Positions 52,531 through 61,264 are shown, counted from the stretch's first letter. The stretch is DNA of 64,000 nt from DATMRS01 sp035566015 (GCA_035566015.1 DATMRS010000014.1:1-64000), one strand, 5' to 3'. Notes: generated from the letters alone by a model not told the origin. A program made the numbers and translations.

Positions 52531-54114
52531 ATGCGCCGGCTCGCGGTTCCCTATCGGCGCAGACAGGCGGCAACCTCCGCCTTCGCGCGGCTCTCGACTG
52601 GCCGGAAGATGCTCATCATCCTGTCGGTCGCCTTGCTGCCGCTGGGTCTTATCGCGCTCTTCACCTCGCTCGAATCGGCGCACACCAATCATCTGAACCG
52701 TGAGGTGGAGGCGCATCTGATGGCGGCCGACAGCGCCCGCCAGCTCGGAACCGCGATCGGCACTTCCTCCGCCGCGCTCAGCCGCACCGTGGCGACCTTC
52801 GGCGGAATCTTGCCCGATCGAGCCGCCTGCCGGCGCGCCCTCAACGAACTGCGCGCGGGCCAACCGCTGCCCACCGAATATGGGCTGTTCGACACGCGCG
52901 CGCGCCCGATTTGCACGACGCTCGGCTTCTCACGGGCCGCGGCGCGATCGCCCACGCCGCGGATCGGAACGGAGGTCCGCATCCTGGGTGAGGCGCAGGC
53001 GCTGCGCTTCAGCGTTGCCGGGCCGGGCATGTTCGCGGTCGGCGAATATGGCCGCGCCACCGTGCTGAAGGCCAGCAAGCCACGTATCGCGTCGGGCGGC
53101 TACGGCATGATCCTTCATCAGGGCGACATCTCGCTGCTGCTCAAGACGCTCCGGACGGAAAGCCCGCTCAGCCGCGAGATGACGGTCTATACCCCCGTCG
53201 CCAACGGTCAGCTGGCGCTGGAGATGCTGGTAAGCGCGACGCCGATCGGCGCGCTCGAGGTGCTGATGGTTTTGCTGCCGCTGCTCATGTGGGTGGCGGC
53301 GGCGGTGATCGGCTGGCTGGTGGTGGACCGGCTGCTACTCAGGCCGCTGGGCCAGCTTCAACGCGCCGTCACCAGTTACCGGATCGGCGGAGGGCCGCTA
53401 CGCATCCCGGTGATGACCACGCCGGCGCAGGAGATACGCAGCCTCGGCCATGCCTTTCGCAAGGTGACGCAGAAGGTATCCGCACACGAAGCGCAACTGG
53501 AAGCTGGGCTCGCGCGGCAAACGCGGCTGACGCGCGAGGTGCATCATCGTGTGAAGAACAATCTGCAGGTTATTTCCAGCCTCATCAACCTGCACGCCCG
53601 CCATGCGGCGGGGCCTGAGGCGACGACCGCTTATGCGACGATCCAGCGCCGCGTCGATGCGCTTGCCGTCGTTCACCGCAATCATACCGAGCTGGAGGGT
53701 GAGCGCGGCGTTCCGCTGCGGCCGCTGCTGGGCGAACTGACCGCCAATCTGCGCGCGACTGCGCCTCCGGAGGCCGCGGGCTTGACCATCACGCTCGAAC
53801 TGATGCCGGCCTTCGTCTCGCAGGATACGGCGGTATCGGTCGCCTTTCTCGTCACCGAGTTGATGGAGCTGGTGATGGCCTGCGATCCACGCGGCCGCAC
53901 CGCGATCCTCCTCAGGCCGCTGGAGCAGGCCGACCGCGCCGAGCTGTCGCTGGTGGCGCCGGGCCTTACCGACGAGGCCTGCGCGACCGCGACCGCCCTG
54001 CCCGGCTTCAACAGGGTGGTGGAAGGATTGGCCCGGCAGCTTCGCGCGCCCCTGCTGCGCGACGATCAAGGCAGCTTCCGGATCGAGATCAGGATCATTC
54101 CGCAGCCCGCTTGA
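52531..54114 (+). CDS. phyP: PhyP-type membrane sensor kinase/phosphatase with degenerate ATPase
   Basis: A 527-residue membrane protein: TM1 (about residues 30-50), a periplasmic sensor region (about 50-235), TM2 (about 245-270), a HAMP-like linker, then a HisKA_2-type dimerisation box with the phospho-His in REVHHRVKNNLQVISSLINLHAR (about 340-362). The C-terminal ATP-binding part lacks clear N and G boxes: TELMELVMACD stands where NELxxNAxxHA is expected. In Sphingomonas a protein of this type (PhyP) is a negative regulator of PhyR. It directly follows nepR. Confidence 0.85.
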   Translation: MRRLAVPYRRRQAATSAFARLSTGRKMLIILSVALLPLGLIALFTSLESAHTNHLNREVEAHLMAADSARQLGTAIGTSSAALSRTVATFGGILPDRAACRRALNELRAGQPLPTEYGLFDTRARPICTTLGFSRAAARSPTPRIGTEVRILGEAQALRFSVAGPGMFAVGEYGRATVLKASKPRIASGGYGMILHQGDISLLLKTLRTESPLSREMTVYTPVANGQLALEMLVSATPIGALEVLMVLLPLLMWVAAAVIGWLVVDRLLLRPLGQLQRAVTSYRIGGGPLRIPVMTTPAQEIRSLGHAFRKVTQKVSAHEAQLEAGLARQTRLTREVHHRVKNNLQVISSLINLHARHAAGPEATTAYATIQRRVDALAVVHRNHTELEGERGVPLRPLLGELTANLRATAPPEAAGLTITLELMPAFVSQDTAVSVAFLVTELMELVMACDPRGRTAILLRPLEQADRAELSLVAPGLTDEACATATALPGFNRVVEGLARQLRAPLLRDDQGSFRIEIRIIPQPA

Positions 54115-54234
54115 TTCCTGCCATTCATGGGCTTCCGCTTTCATGGGATGAAAGGGAAGGCCCCGCGCATATCGGGGATGCGGTGGTGCGGAGCGGCGTT
54201 GAAAAGATTCGGAAAATTTTTTTAAGAAGTCGTG

Positions 54235-54259
54235 GGAACAAGCCGGCGGGGCCACCGTT
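54235..54259 (+). promoter_or_regulatory. Consensus EcfG promoter for a small RNA
   Basis: GGAAC (54235-54239), 16 bases, CGTT (54256-54259): an exact match to the EcfG consensus on the plus strand. Transcription should start near 54266, just before the first of two C-loop hairpins. No coding start with a ribosome site lies directly downstream for 200 bp. Confidence 0.72.
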
Positions 54260-54265
54260 TTGACG

Positions 54266-54362
54266 AGCGGATAGCGATACTATGCCCCCCCGCTCTCGCT
54301 ATCTGAATAATGGGCCCGGAAGCACCGATCCTCCCCCCCCCCGACGGTGCTTCCGGGCTCTA
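54266..54362 (+). ncRNA. Putative EcfG-controlled small RNA with two C-rich loops (GsrN-like)
   Basis: Hairpin 1 pairs GATAGCGA (54270-54277) with TCGCTATC (54296-54303), extended by two outer pairs, and has a loop with seven C in a row. Hairpin 2 pairs GCCCGGAAGCACCG (54314-54327) with CGGTGCTTCCGGGC (54345-54358), plus two outer pairs, and its loop reads CCT followed by ten C, which is complementary to a Shine-Dalgarno GGAGG. Caulobacter GsrN is a general-stress sRNA with a C-rich targeting loop. Hairpin 2 would end the RNA, although no U-run follows. Alternatively it is a leader of the entericidin gene. Confidence 0.55.
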
Positions 54363-54399
54363 CCATATCCGGCATCCTCCAGCGCCTCGGGCCGGCAAC

Positions 54400-54425
54400 G
54401 GAACAAAGCCAAAGGATAGCGCATT
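54400..54425 (+). promoter_or_regulatory. EcfG-like promoter for the entericidin gene
   Basis: GGAAC (54400-54404), 17 bases, then CATT (54422-54425), one mismatch from the EcfG -10 element CGTT. It lies 54 bp upstream of the entericidin start codon. The mismatch is at a conserved G, so this is a weaker call than the two consensus sites of the locus. Confidence 0.4.
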
Positions 54426-54479
54426 GAACTCCGGCGTCCCGGAAAGGGATGCTCGATGTCCTGCTGACGGGAGCATATG

Positions 54480-54617
54480 ATGATACGGAAAATCTTTGCG
54501 GTCGCGCTGGTGGCCGGCGCCCTTACGCTCAGTGCCTGCAACACCATCTCGGGCGCTGGTAAGGATGTGTCCTCGGCGGGCAATGCCGTTTCAGACGCCG
54601 CGCAAGACTCAAAATAA
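54480..54617 (+). CDS. Entericidin A/B family lipoprotein
   Basis: A 45-residue lipoprotein: basic start MIRK, hydrophobic core, lipobox LSAC (Cys at about residue 19), then the mature NTISGAGKDVSSAGNAVSDAA, the hallmark of entericidins. In E. coli entericidins are stress-induced toxin/antidote lipoproteins; in other bacteria the role is unknown. GGAG lies seven bases before ATG 54480 and four before the alternative ATG 54477. Its place at the end of the general-stress locus suggests stress-induced expression. Confidence 0.82.
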   Translation: MIRKIFAVALVAGALTLSACNTISGAGKDVSSAGNAVSDAAQDSK

Positions 54618-54662
54618 CTCATCCAGCGCCTCGCCGGTCTTCACCGGCGAGGCGACCTTGTC

Positions 54663-55427
54663 TTAGTTCGTCTCCGAAACTTCGCGTTCGCGCGCGCGCC
54701 GTCGTTCGGTGAACCAGATGCCGACAAGCGCCAGTTCGTAGAGCAGCACCAGCGGCACGGCGAGGAGAAGCTGCGAAAAGACGTCGGGCGGCGTCAGCAC
54801 GGCCGCCAGCGCGAAGGCGGCGACAATCGCGTAGCGGCGGCCTTTCACGAGTTGCGCGCGCGTCACCAGCCCCGCCCGCTCCAACAGCATCAGCAAGACC
54901 GGCAACAGGAAAGCGACGCCAAAACCGAATAGGAATTTGGTGACGAAGTTCAGATAGTTGCCGACGGCAGGCAGGGCTTCCTGTTGAATGCCGCCTATAT
55001 TACCCTGATAACTCAATAGAAAATGCAGGGCGATCGGCATCGCGACATAATAAGCCAGTGCCGCCCCTGCCAGGAACAGGATCGGCGTCAGGATAAGAAA
55101 GGGCAGGAAGGCCCGCTTCTCGCGCGCATACAGGCCGGGCGCCACGAACTGCCAGATCTGTGCCGCCATCACCGGGAAAGCGAGCATGATCGCCGCGAAG
55201 AACGCCACCTTCAGATTGACGAAGAAGGCCTCGAAGATATCGGTGTAGATCAGCTTGCCCTGCCCTGCCCTCAGCAACGGCTGGACGAGGAAGGCAAAGA
55301 TCGGCTCGGCGAAATGCAGGCAGATCAGGAAAGCCGCGCCCAACGCCGCGAAGCTCCAGAGCAGCCGCTTGCGCAACTCGATCAGATGATCGAGCAGCGG
55401 CGCGCGCGTATCGTCCAGGTCCCTCAT
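54663..55427 (-). CDS. tatC: Sec-independent translocase subunit TatC
   Basis: TatC is the receptor for twin-arginine signal peptides. The 254-residue protein has six TM segments, the N-terminal LLDHLIELRKRLLWSF, the periplasmic loop before FPVMAAQIWQFVAPGLYAREKR (about residues 85-106) and LTPPDVFSQLLLA near the end. It overlaps tatB by four bases and is the last gene of the argS-to-tatC run. A charged cytoplasmic tail closes the protein. Confidence 0.96.
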   Translation of the reverse strand: MRDLDDTRAPLLDHLIELRKRLLWSFAALGAAFLICLHFAEPIFAFLVQPLLRAGQGKLIYTDIFEAFFVNLKVAFFAAIMLAFPVMAAQIWQFVAPGLYAREKRAFLPFLILTPILFLAGAALAYYVAMPIALHFLLSYQGNIGGIQQEALPAVGNYLNFVTKFLFGFGVAFLLPVLLMLLERAGLVTRAQLVKGRRYAIVAAFALAAVLTPPDVFSQLLLAVPLVLLYELALVGIWFTERRRAREREVSETN

Positions 55428-55786
55428 GCGGGCTTGTCGGGAAACGGCAATTCGCCCTCGCGCGGCAGATCCGCCTCATCCGCAGCCTGGGGCGGCGGAA
55501 GCGCGGGATCGGAGGGTGCGGGGGCCGGCGGTGGCTCCACCAGCGAAGTCATGGGATGCTCGCGCATGATGCGGGCATTTTCGTCCGCCCACTTCTTTTC
55601 CATTTCCTCGATCTCGGACTGGCGGATCATCTCATCCACCCCTGCGCGGAAATGACGCGCCATGCCGCGCATCTGGCCGACCCACTGGCCGACCGTGCGC
55701 ATGACGCGGGGCAGATCCTTGGGGCCGATCACGAGCAATGCGACAAGGCCCACGAGCAGCAATTCTGTAGGCGCGACATCAAACAT
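55424..55786 (-). CDS. tatB: Sec-independent translocase subunit TatB
   Basis: A 120-residue protein with one N-terminal TM segment preceding the GPKDLPRVMRTVGQWVGQMRGMARHF amphipathic helix (residues 5-46), with Glu8 in PTELLLVG as typical for TatB. The C-terminal third is Pro- and acid-rich and probably disordered. It works with TatC in substrate recognition. It overlaps tatC and is 79 bp downstream of tatA. Confidence 0.94.
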   Translation of the reverse strand: MFDVAPTELLLVGLVALLVIGPKDLPRVMRTVGQWVGQMRGMARHFRAGVDEMIRQSEIEEMEKKWADENARIMREHPMTSLVEPPPAPAPSDPALPPPQAADEADLPREGELPFPDKPA

Positions 55787-55865
55787 CGTTTTGTCAGCAA
55801 CCCCCCGCCGATCGCGAACCCATTATCCTTGCCCCCTGCAACAGGTTCGGCCCGCCGGCGCAAGA

Positions 55866-56105
55866 TCAATTGTTCGGTCGGTCATCCTTGGCCGGCTGAA
55901 GATCGCGGTCGGCATTCGGCTCAAGCGGGGCCTGCGCCTGAAGGCGCGGCGCGGGGCGCTGAGGCTCATCCTCCTCCGCCATGCCCTTCTTGAAATTCTT
56001 CACGCCCTTGGCGACGTCGCCCATCATGGCGGAGAAGCGCCCCCCGCCGAGCAACAGGACGGCGACCACCGCGAGAATGAGGATATGCGGGAGAGACAGA
56101 CCCAT
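55866..56105 (-). CDS. tatA: Sec-independent translocase subunit TatA
   Basis: A 79-residue protein with a short N-terminal TM segment (HILILAVVAVLLLGG, residues 7-21), then the amphipathic helix RFSAMMGDVAKGVKNFKKGM and a disordered acidic tail. TatA oligomers form the translocation path. An AGGAG ribosome site lies upstream of ATG 56105. It follows scpB by 28 bp. Confidence 0.95.
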   Translation of the reverse strand: MGLSLPHILILAVVAVLLLGGGRFSAMMGDVAKGVKNFKKGMAEEDEPQRPAPRLQAQAPLEPNADRDLQPAKDDRPNN

Positions 56106-56133
56106 CGATTACACTCCTTGAGGAGGCCCCTAT

Positions 56134-56724
56134 CTAGTCGTCCGCGTCGTCGGTTTCCACCTCTAGCTGCGCACCGGCCTGTTCCATCGCGAAATCGACC
56201 GGATCGAGCAGTCCCGCCGCGCGCAGATCGGCGATACCCGGCAGGTCGCGCCGGCTCGCCAGGCCGAAATGTGTGAGGAAGGCGGGCGTCGTCGCGTAGA
56301 TCAGCGGACGACCCGGCACCTCTCTCCGGCCGGCAGGGCGCACCCAGCCCGCTTCCATCAGCACGTCGAGCGTGCCCTTCGATATCTGCACGCCGCGAAT
56401 CGCTTCTATCTCGGCGCGGCTCACCGGCTCATGATAGGCGATGATCGCCAGCGTCTCGATGCCGGCGCGACTCAGCTTGCGCGGCTCCTCGCGTGTGCGG
56501 CGCAGGATATGGGCGAGATCGGACGCCGTCTGGAAATGCCAGCGTCCGCCCCGCTCGACGAGGTTGATCCCGCGCGGGCCATAATGGTCGGCAAGCGCCG
56601 CAAGCGCCGCCCTGACGTCGATCCCCTCGCCTACCGCCGTGCCGAGCTCCGCGACGGTCATCGACCCTTCCGCCGCGAACAGCGCCGCCTCCACGGCGCG
56701 CTCCGCTTCGTCGGGCGGGGTCAT
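56134..56724 (-). CDS. scpB: Segregation and condensation protein B
   Basis: ScpB is the winged-helix subunit of the SMC-ScpAB condensin. The 196-residue protein has ERAVEAALFAAEGSMTV at the start, the winged-helix pair with RGGRWHFQTASDLA and ALAIIAYHEPVSRAEIEAIRG-like sequence (LETLAIIAYHEPVSR, about residues 90-104), and VRPAGRREVPGRPLIYATT. An acidic tail ends the protein. It overlaps scpA by four bases. Confidence 0.94.
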   Translation of the reverse strand: MTPPDEAERAVEAALFAAEGSMTVAELGTAVGEGIDVRAALAALADHYGPRGINLVERGGRWHFQTASDLAHILRRTREEPRKLSRAGIETLAIIAYHEPVSRAEIEAIRGVQISKGTLDVLMEAGWVRPAGRREVPGRPLIYATTPAFLTHFGLASRRDLPGIADLRAAGLLDPVDFAMEQAGAQLEVETDDADD

Positions 56725-57491
56725 GCCGCGCGCACCATCAGGGGAGCGAACGCCTCCTCCTGCTGGAGATCGGCCTTGCCCAGCCGCGCCAGTTCGAGCA
56801 CCGCGAGAAAGCTTGAGGCGAGCGCCGAGCGGCGATAGTCCTCATTGGCCGTCTCAGGCAGGAAGGCATCGAGCGCCGCCCAGCCGATCCTCTGGCCGAT
56901 CAACGCCTCGATCCGCTGCAACGCCGCCTCCAGCGACATGACCGGCCGGCGCGAGACGACATGGACGGCCGGTTCCCGCCGCGCACGGATTGTACCATAG
57001 GCCGCGATAAGATCGAACAGGTCCGCTTCCCAGGCGGAACGGCGGACGACCTTCAGCCCCTCGGGCGCGCCGCGCGGAAACACGTCACGGCCCAGCCGGT
57101 CGCGCGCGAAAAGCCGCGCCCCCGCCTCGCGCATCGCGTCGAGGCGCTGGAGCCGCAGTTGCAGGCGGAGCGCCAGTTCCTCCGGGCTGGGATCGACCTC
57201 GGGGTCCTTGGGCAGCAGCAGGCAGGATTTGAGGTAAGCGAGCCACGCCGCCATCACGAGATAATCGGCCGCTATCTCCAGCCGCAGCGCCTTCGCTCCT
57301 TCGATGAAGGCCAGATATTGCTCGACGAGCGCGAGGATCGAAATTTCGCGAAGATCGACCTTCTGCGCGCGCGCGAGGGTGAGCAGCAGATCGAGCGGGC
57401 CTTCCCAGCCATCGAGATCGAGCGTCAATGTCTCAGGCGCGACAGGGGTGTTCAGCGGCTGGTCGAAATCCTCGGCGAGGGCGCTCTCCAT
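56721..57491 (-). CDS. scpA: Segregation and condensation protein A
   Basis: ScpA is the kleisin that bridges SMC heads. The 256-residue protein has WEGPLDLLLTLARAQKVDLREISI (about residues 29-52), YLAFIEGAKALRLEIAADYLVMAAWLAYLKS (the SMC-neck-binding helix region) and a C-terminal winged helix with SSFLAVLELARLGKADLQQEEAF. It follows nagZ by 21 bp. Confidence 0.94.
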   Translation of the reverse strand: MESALAEDFDQPLNTPVAPETLTLDLDGWEGPLDLLLTLARAQKVDLREISILALVEQYLAFIEGAKALRLEIAADYLVMAAWLAYLKSCLLLPKDPEVDPSPEELALRLQLRLQRLDAMREAGARLFARDRLGRDVFPRGAPEGLKVVRRSAWEADLFDLIAAYGTIRARREPAVHVVSRRPVMSLEAALQRIEALIGQRIGWAALDAFLPETANEDYRRSALASSFLAVLELARLGKADLQQEEAFAPLMVRAA

Positions 57492-57512
57492 CCTGCCACC
57501 CTATCCTCTCTC

Positions 57513-58520
57513 TCAGGCGTAGGCCAGAAGAGCGTCGCGCGTCGCCACAAGCGCATCGAAGGGCGCCCCGTCAGGCGGGGCCGCCGCGCTCGCCATCGCC
57601 CGGTCGAGCCGCGCGCGCGCCTCGGCCCCGATCGCACCGACCGCGCCCGCCACCGCCTCCATCTCCGCCATGTCGCCCGAGCAATGGAGCGCGATGTCGC
57701 ACCCGGCTGCCAGCACGCCCGCCGCGCGCTCGGCAAAGCCGCCCGCCAGCGCGCTCATCCCGAGATCGTCGGACATGAGCAGCCCGTCGAAGCCGATCCG
57801 GCCGCGGATGATGTCCCCGATCACGACCGGCGAAAGGCTGGCGCACCGCGCGGCATCCCAGGCCGGATAGACGACATGCGCGGTCATCGCCATCGGCGCG
57901 GCGGCGAGGCGGATGAAGGGCTCCAGATCGCGCTCCAACTCCTCCGCGCTCGCCTCAACCACCGGCAGTTCGACATGGCTGTCGGCGCGCGCGCGGCCAT
58001 GGCCGGGGATATGCTTGACGACGCCGACGACGCCGCCCGCGCGCAGCCCCTCGATCGTTGCGCGGCCAAGCGCCGAGACGCGCATCGGCTCGAACCCGAA
58101 GGCGCGATCGCCGATGATGTCGTGCCCCTCTCGATCGCGCACGTCGAGCAACGGCAGACAATCGACATTGATCCCGGCTTCGCGGAGCATCGTCGCGATC
58201 GCCTGCGCGTTCGCCCGCGCCGCCTCGATCGCCGAGGCGGGCGCCACCTCATAGAGCGCGTCGAAGGCCGCCGCCTTGGGAAAAGCGGGCCATAAGGGAG
58301 GCGCCATACGCGCGACGCGGCCGCCCTCCTGATCGATCAGGATCGGCACGTCGGCGCGGCCGGCAAGGTCCCGCAGCGCATCGGTCAGCGCGCGAAGTTG
58401 CGCGGGATCGACACAATTGCGCTTGAACAGGATGAAACCTGCCGGATCGATGCCCCGGAAGAAGCGCGTTTCGGCGTCGGTGAGGGCCGGGCCCGAAAGG
58501 CCGAGGAAGAGCGGGGTCAT
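57513..58520 (-). CDS. nagZ: Beta-N-acetylhexosaminidase NagZ
   Basis: NagZ removes GlcNAc from 1,6-anhydro-muropeptides in cell-wall recycling. The 335-residue GH3 enzyme has GFILFKRNCVDPAQLRALT, IDQEGGRVARM, the active-site His motif VVKHIPGHGRARADSH (about residues 164-179) and the nucleophile Asp in GLLMSDDLGMSAL (about 241). It is located between the SPOR gene and scpA as in many alphaproteobacteria. Confidence 0.95.
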   Translation of the reverse strand: MTPLFLGLSGPALTDAETRFFRGIDPAGFILFKRNCVDPAQLRALTDALRDLAGRADVPILIDQEGGRVARMAPPLWPAFPKAAAFDALYEVAPASAIEAARANAQAIATMLREAGINVDCLPLLDVRDREGHDIIGDRAFGFEPMRVSALGRATIEGLRAGGVVGVVKHIPGHGRARADSHVELPVVEASAEELERDLEPFIRLAAAPMAMTAHVVYPAWDAARCASLSPVVIGDIIRGRIGFDGLLMSDDLGMSALAGGFAERAAGVLAAGCDIALHCSGDMAEMEAVAGAVGAIGAEARARLDRAMASAAAPPDGAPFDALVATRDALLAYA

Positions 58521-58545
58521 CGCGACGTGGCGGGGCGCATCCCGG

Positions 58546-59370
58546 TCAACCCGGGATGCAGCCTTCCTTTGCCGAATGCAGCGCCGCGCAGACCGAATCG
58601 ACCCGCGTCTTCGCCCCCTTCATGAAGATGCGATAGACGGTCTTGCCGCCGCTCGTCCCCTGCTGGATCGACAGGTCGAGCGAGCGCAGCGCCGGGAAGC
58701 GCGAGGTCAGGTCGCGCCGGCCCGCCTCGGCGGTTGCCTGCGAGGAATAGGCGCCGATCTGCTTCGTGGCGGAGGGTCCGGTGGCTGCCACCGTCTCGGG
58801 CTTCCTGTCAGGTTCCGCCGGCTTCGCGACAGGCGCCTCGATCGGCCTGGCCTTGGGCGGGCTTGCCGCCGCGATCTCGGCCGGCCTGGCGAGCGGCTTG
58901 CCCGACGGCGGCAGCGCAACCGTGCCGACCCGCGTCGTGGGGGCCACGGCACGCGCGTCGATCTTCGGCGCGGTCGCATCGACCGATGTCATCCCGCTCG
59001 TCACCGGCTCCTCGGGCCGGCGGCTGGGGTCGATCGCCGAATCGATGGCGACTCCCTGGCTTGCGGCGTAGGTGGCGTCGCCGACGCCTTCGATCGCCAT
59101 GCCCCGGCCTCGGCCTTCGGGATCGGCGGGCACCTTGTAATCGCCATCGGGCGCGGCGATCACGCTGCCGTCGCCATGCTTCTGAAGGCCCTGGCGCAGC
59201 CACATGATGCCGCCGACGATCAGGCCAAGCGCGACGAGCGCGAGAACGATGAGCGCGATCAGCTTGCCGACCCCCAGGCCGCCATCCTCATCCTCGTCCT
59301 CGACAGCTTCGAGCCAGGGCAGGCGATCCTCGTCGCCCAGCGTGATTCGGCCGCGATCGAAATCACCCAT
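58546..59370 (-). CDS. SPOR-domain cell division protein
   Basis: A 274-residue protein: acidic cytoplasmic start, one TM segment (about residues 37-59), a long Pro/Ala-rich periplasmic linker and a C-terminal SPOR domain (about 198-272) beginning at QIGAYSSQATAEAGRRDL and ending VYRIFMKGAKT...AALHSAKEGC. SPOR domains bind glycan strands lacking stem peptides at the division site. Its ATG overlaps the argS stop by one base. Confidence 0.9.
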   Translation of the reverse strand: MGDFDRGRITLGDEDRLPWLEAVEDEDEDGGLGVGKLIALIVLALVALGLIVGGIMWLRQGLQKHGDGSVIAAPDGDYKVPADPEGRGRGMAIEGVGDATYAASQGVAIDSAIDPSRRPEEPVTSGMTSVDATAPKIDARAVAPTTRVGTVALPPSGKPLARPAEIAAASPPKARPIEAPVAKPAEPDRKPETVAATGPSATKQIGAYSSQATAEAGRRDLTSRFPALRSLDLSIQQGTSGGKTVYRIFMKGAKTRVDSVCAALHSAKEGCIPG

Positions 59371-61097
59371 CAGTTCATCTCCTCGGCCGCGGCGACGCCC
59401 ATGATGCCAAGGCCGTTTCGGATAATCTGCCCGATCGCATCGGCCAGCGCCAGACGGGCCGCCGTGGTTTCAGCATCGTTCGCCAGCAAAAAGCGGCGTT
59501 CCGGAGCATCGTTGCCGCGGTTCCACAGCGCATGGAAGGCGGCGGCGAGATCGAACAGGTAGAAAGCGACCCGGTGCGGCTCGCCCGTCGCCGCCGCCGC
59601 CTCGACGATGCGGGGGAATTGCGCGGCCAGCTTGACGAGCGCCAGTTCCTCCTCGTCCAGGCGCGTGAAGTCGGGCGTCTCCGCCACCGCCACCCCCTCG
59701 GCCGCCCGGCGGCGGTGGAGCGATCGGATGCGGGCGTGCGCATATTGGACGTAGAAGACGGGATTGTCCTTCGACGCCTCCACCACCTTCGCGAAATCGA
59801 AATCCATCTGCGCGTCGGCGCGGCGCGTGAGCATCGTGAAGCGGACGACGTCCTTGCCCACTTCCTCCACCACATCGGCCAGCGTCACGAAGGAGCCCGA
59901 ACGCTTCGACATCTTCACCGGCTCGCCGCCGCGCAGCAGCCGCACCATCTGGACCAGCTTGACCTCCAGCGGCACGCGCCCGCCCGTCAGCGCGGTCACC
60001 GCCGCCTGAATGCGCTTCACCGTGCCGGCATGGTCCGCGCCCCAGATGTCGATCAGGCGATCCGCCTTCTCCGCCTTCTGCGCGTGATAAGCGAGGTCGC
60101 CGCCGAAATAGGTGTAGCGCCCGTCGGACTTCATCACCGGCCGGTCGCTGTCGTCGCCGAACGCCGTGGAGCGGAACAGGGTCAGTTCCACCGGCTCCCA
60201 ATCTTCCGGCACCTCGCCCTTCGGTGCGTCCAGCACCCCTTCATAGACAAGCCCCTGCTCGCGCAGATCGTCCAGCGCGGCCGCCACCTTGCCTGCCGCC
60301 TGCACCTCCGCCTCGGACGCGAAGACGTCATGGTGGATGCCGAGCAGGGCCAGATCGGCCCGGATCATGTCCATCATCGCCGCTACCGCGCGGCTGCGGA
60401 ACAGCACCAGCCAATCGGATTCGGGCGCGGCGATGTAGCGGTCGCCGAACTCGGCGGCGAGCGCCTGTCCCACGGGAATCAGATAATCGCCCGGATACAG
60501 CCCGTCCGGCACGCTGATCGTCTCGCCCAGCGCCTCGCGGTAGCGCAGATGCGCCGAGCGGGCGAGCACGTCGACCTGCGCGCCGGCATCGTTCACATAA
60601 TATTCGCGCGTGACCGCATAGCCCGCATATTCGAGCAGGCTCGCCAGCGCATCGCCGACGACAGCGCCCCGACAATGGCCCATATGCATCGGCCCGGTCG
60701 GGTTGGCCGAGACATATTCGACATTGACGCGCGTGCCCTGCCCGCTCGCCGAGCGGCCATAGTCACCTGCGGCGGCGAGAATGGCGGTCAGTTCGTCGCG
60801 CCATGTGCCGGGCGTCAGGCGCAGATTGATGAAGCCGGGGCCGGCGATCGTCGCCTCCTCCACCTCGGGCAGAGCCGCGAGCTTCGGCACGATCAGCCCC
60901 GCCAGCGCGCGCGGATTGGTCCCCGCTGGCTTGGCCAGCACCATCGCGGCGTTGGTCGCCAGATCGCCATGCGCGGGATCGCGCGGCGGCTCGACCGCGA
61001 CGTTGCGGCGATCGATCCCGGCGGGCAGGTGCCCCTCCACGGCAAGCGCATCGAGAATCCGGCCGATTTCGGCGGTAAAATGGGTATAAAGCGTCAC
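59370..61097 (-). CDS. argS: Arginyl-tRNA synthetase
   Basis: ArgS charges tRNA-Arg. The 575-residue class I synthetase has an N-terminal additional domain (TLYTHFTAEIGRILDAL), the HIGH-like motif in SANPTGPMHMGHCRGAVVGDAL (about residues 120-141), KMSKRSG (about 390) and a C-terminal all-helical anticodon-binding domain ending in GLGIMGVAAAEEMN. The start is taken as GTG 61097; the frame extends upstream to 61217 but those residues are not family-like. Confidence 0.94.
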   Translation of the reverse strand: MTLYTHFTAEIGRILDALAVEGHLPAGIDRRNVAVEPPRDPAHGDLATNAAMVLAKPAGTNPRALAGLIVPKLAALPEVEEATIAGPGFINLRLTPGTWRDELTAILAAAGDYGRSASGQGTRVNVEYVSANPTGPMHMGHCRGAVVGDALASLLEYAGYAVTREYYVNDAGAQVDVLARSAHLRYREALGETISVPDGLYPGDYLIPVGQALAAEFGDRYIAAPESDWLVLFRSRAVAAMMDMIRADLALLGIHHDVFASEAEVQAAGKVAAALDDLREQGLVYEGVLDAPKGEVPEDWEPVELTLFRSTAFGDDSDRPVMKSDGRYTYFGGDLAYHAQKAEKADRLIDIWGADHAGTVKRIQAAVTALTGGRVPLEVKLVQMVRLLRGGEPVKMSKRSGSFVTLADVVEEVGKDVVRFTMLTRRADAQMDFDFAKVVEASKDNPVFYVQYAHARIRSLHRRRAAEGVAVAETPDFTRLDEEELALVKLAAQFPRIVEAAAATGEPHRVAFYLFDLAAAFHALWNRGNDAPERRFLLANDAETTAARLALADAIGQIIRNGLGIMGVAAAEEMN

Positions 61098-61264
61098 GTG
61101 CTGTTCCGGCTGTGGGCAGGCAAGCCGGCGCTGTAGCGGAAAGTGCGACGGAACGTCCATGGTTGGATGAAGCGGCCGTCGCTGGCCGGGACATACAAAA
61201 AACTTAGGAGAACTCATCCGGCATTCGCGATGATCCTTTGGCTATGTGTGCCCTCCTTTTCTCC

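Noticed and set aside
54138..54154. CTTTCAT-GGG-ATGAAAG hairpin after phyP as a terminator.
   Set aside because: The stem is AT-rich, short and not followed by a T-run. It may be chance, and the terminator of phyP remains unknown.
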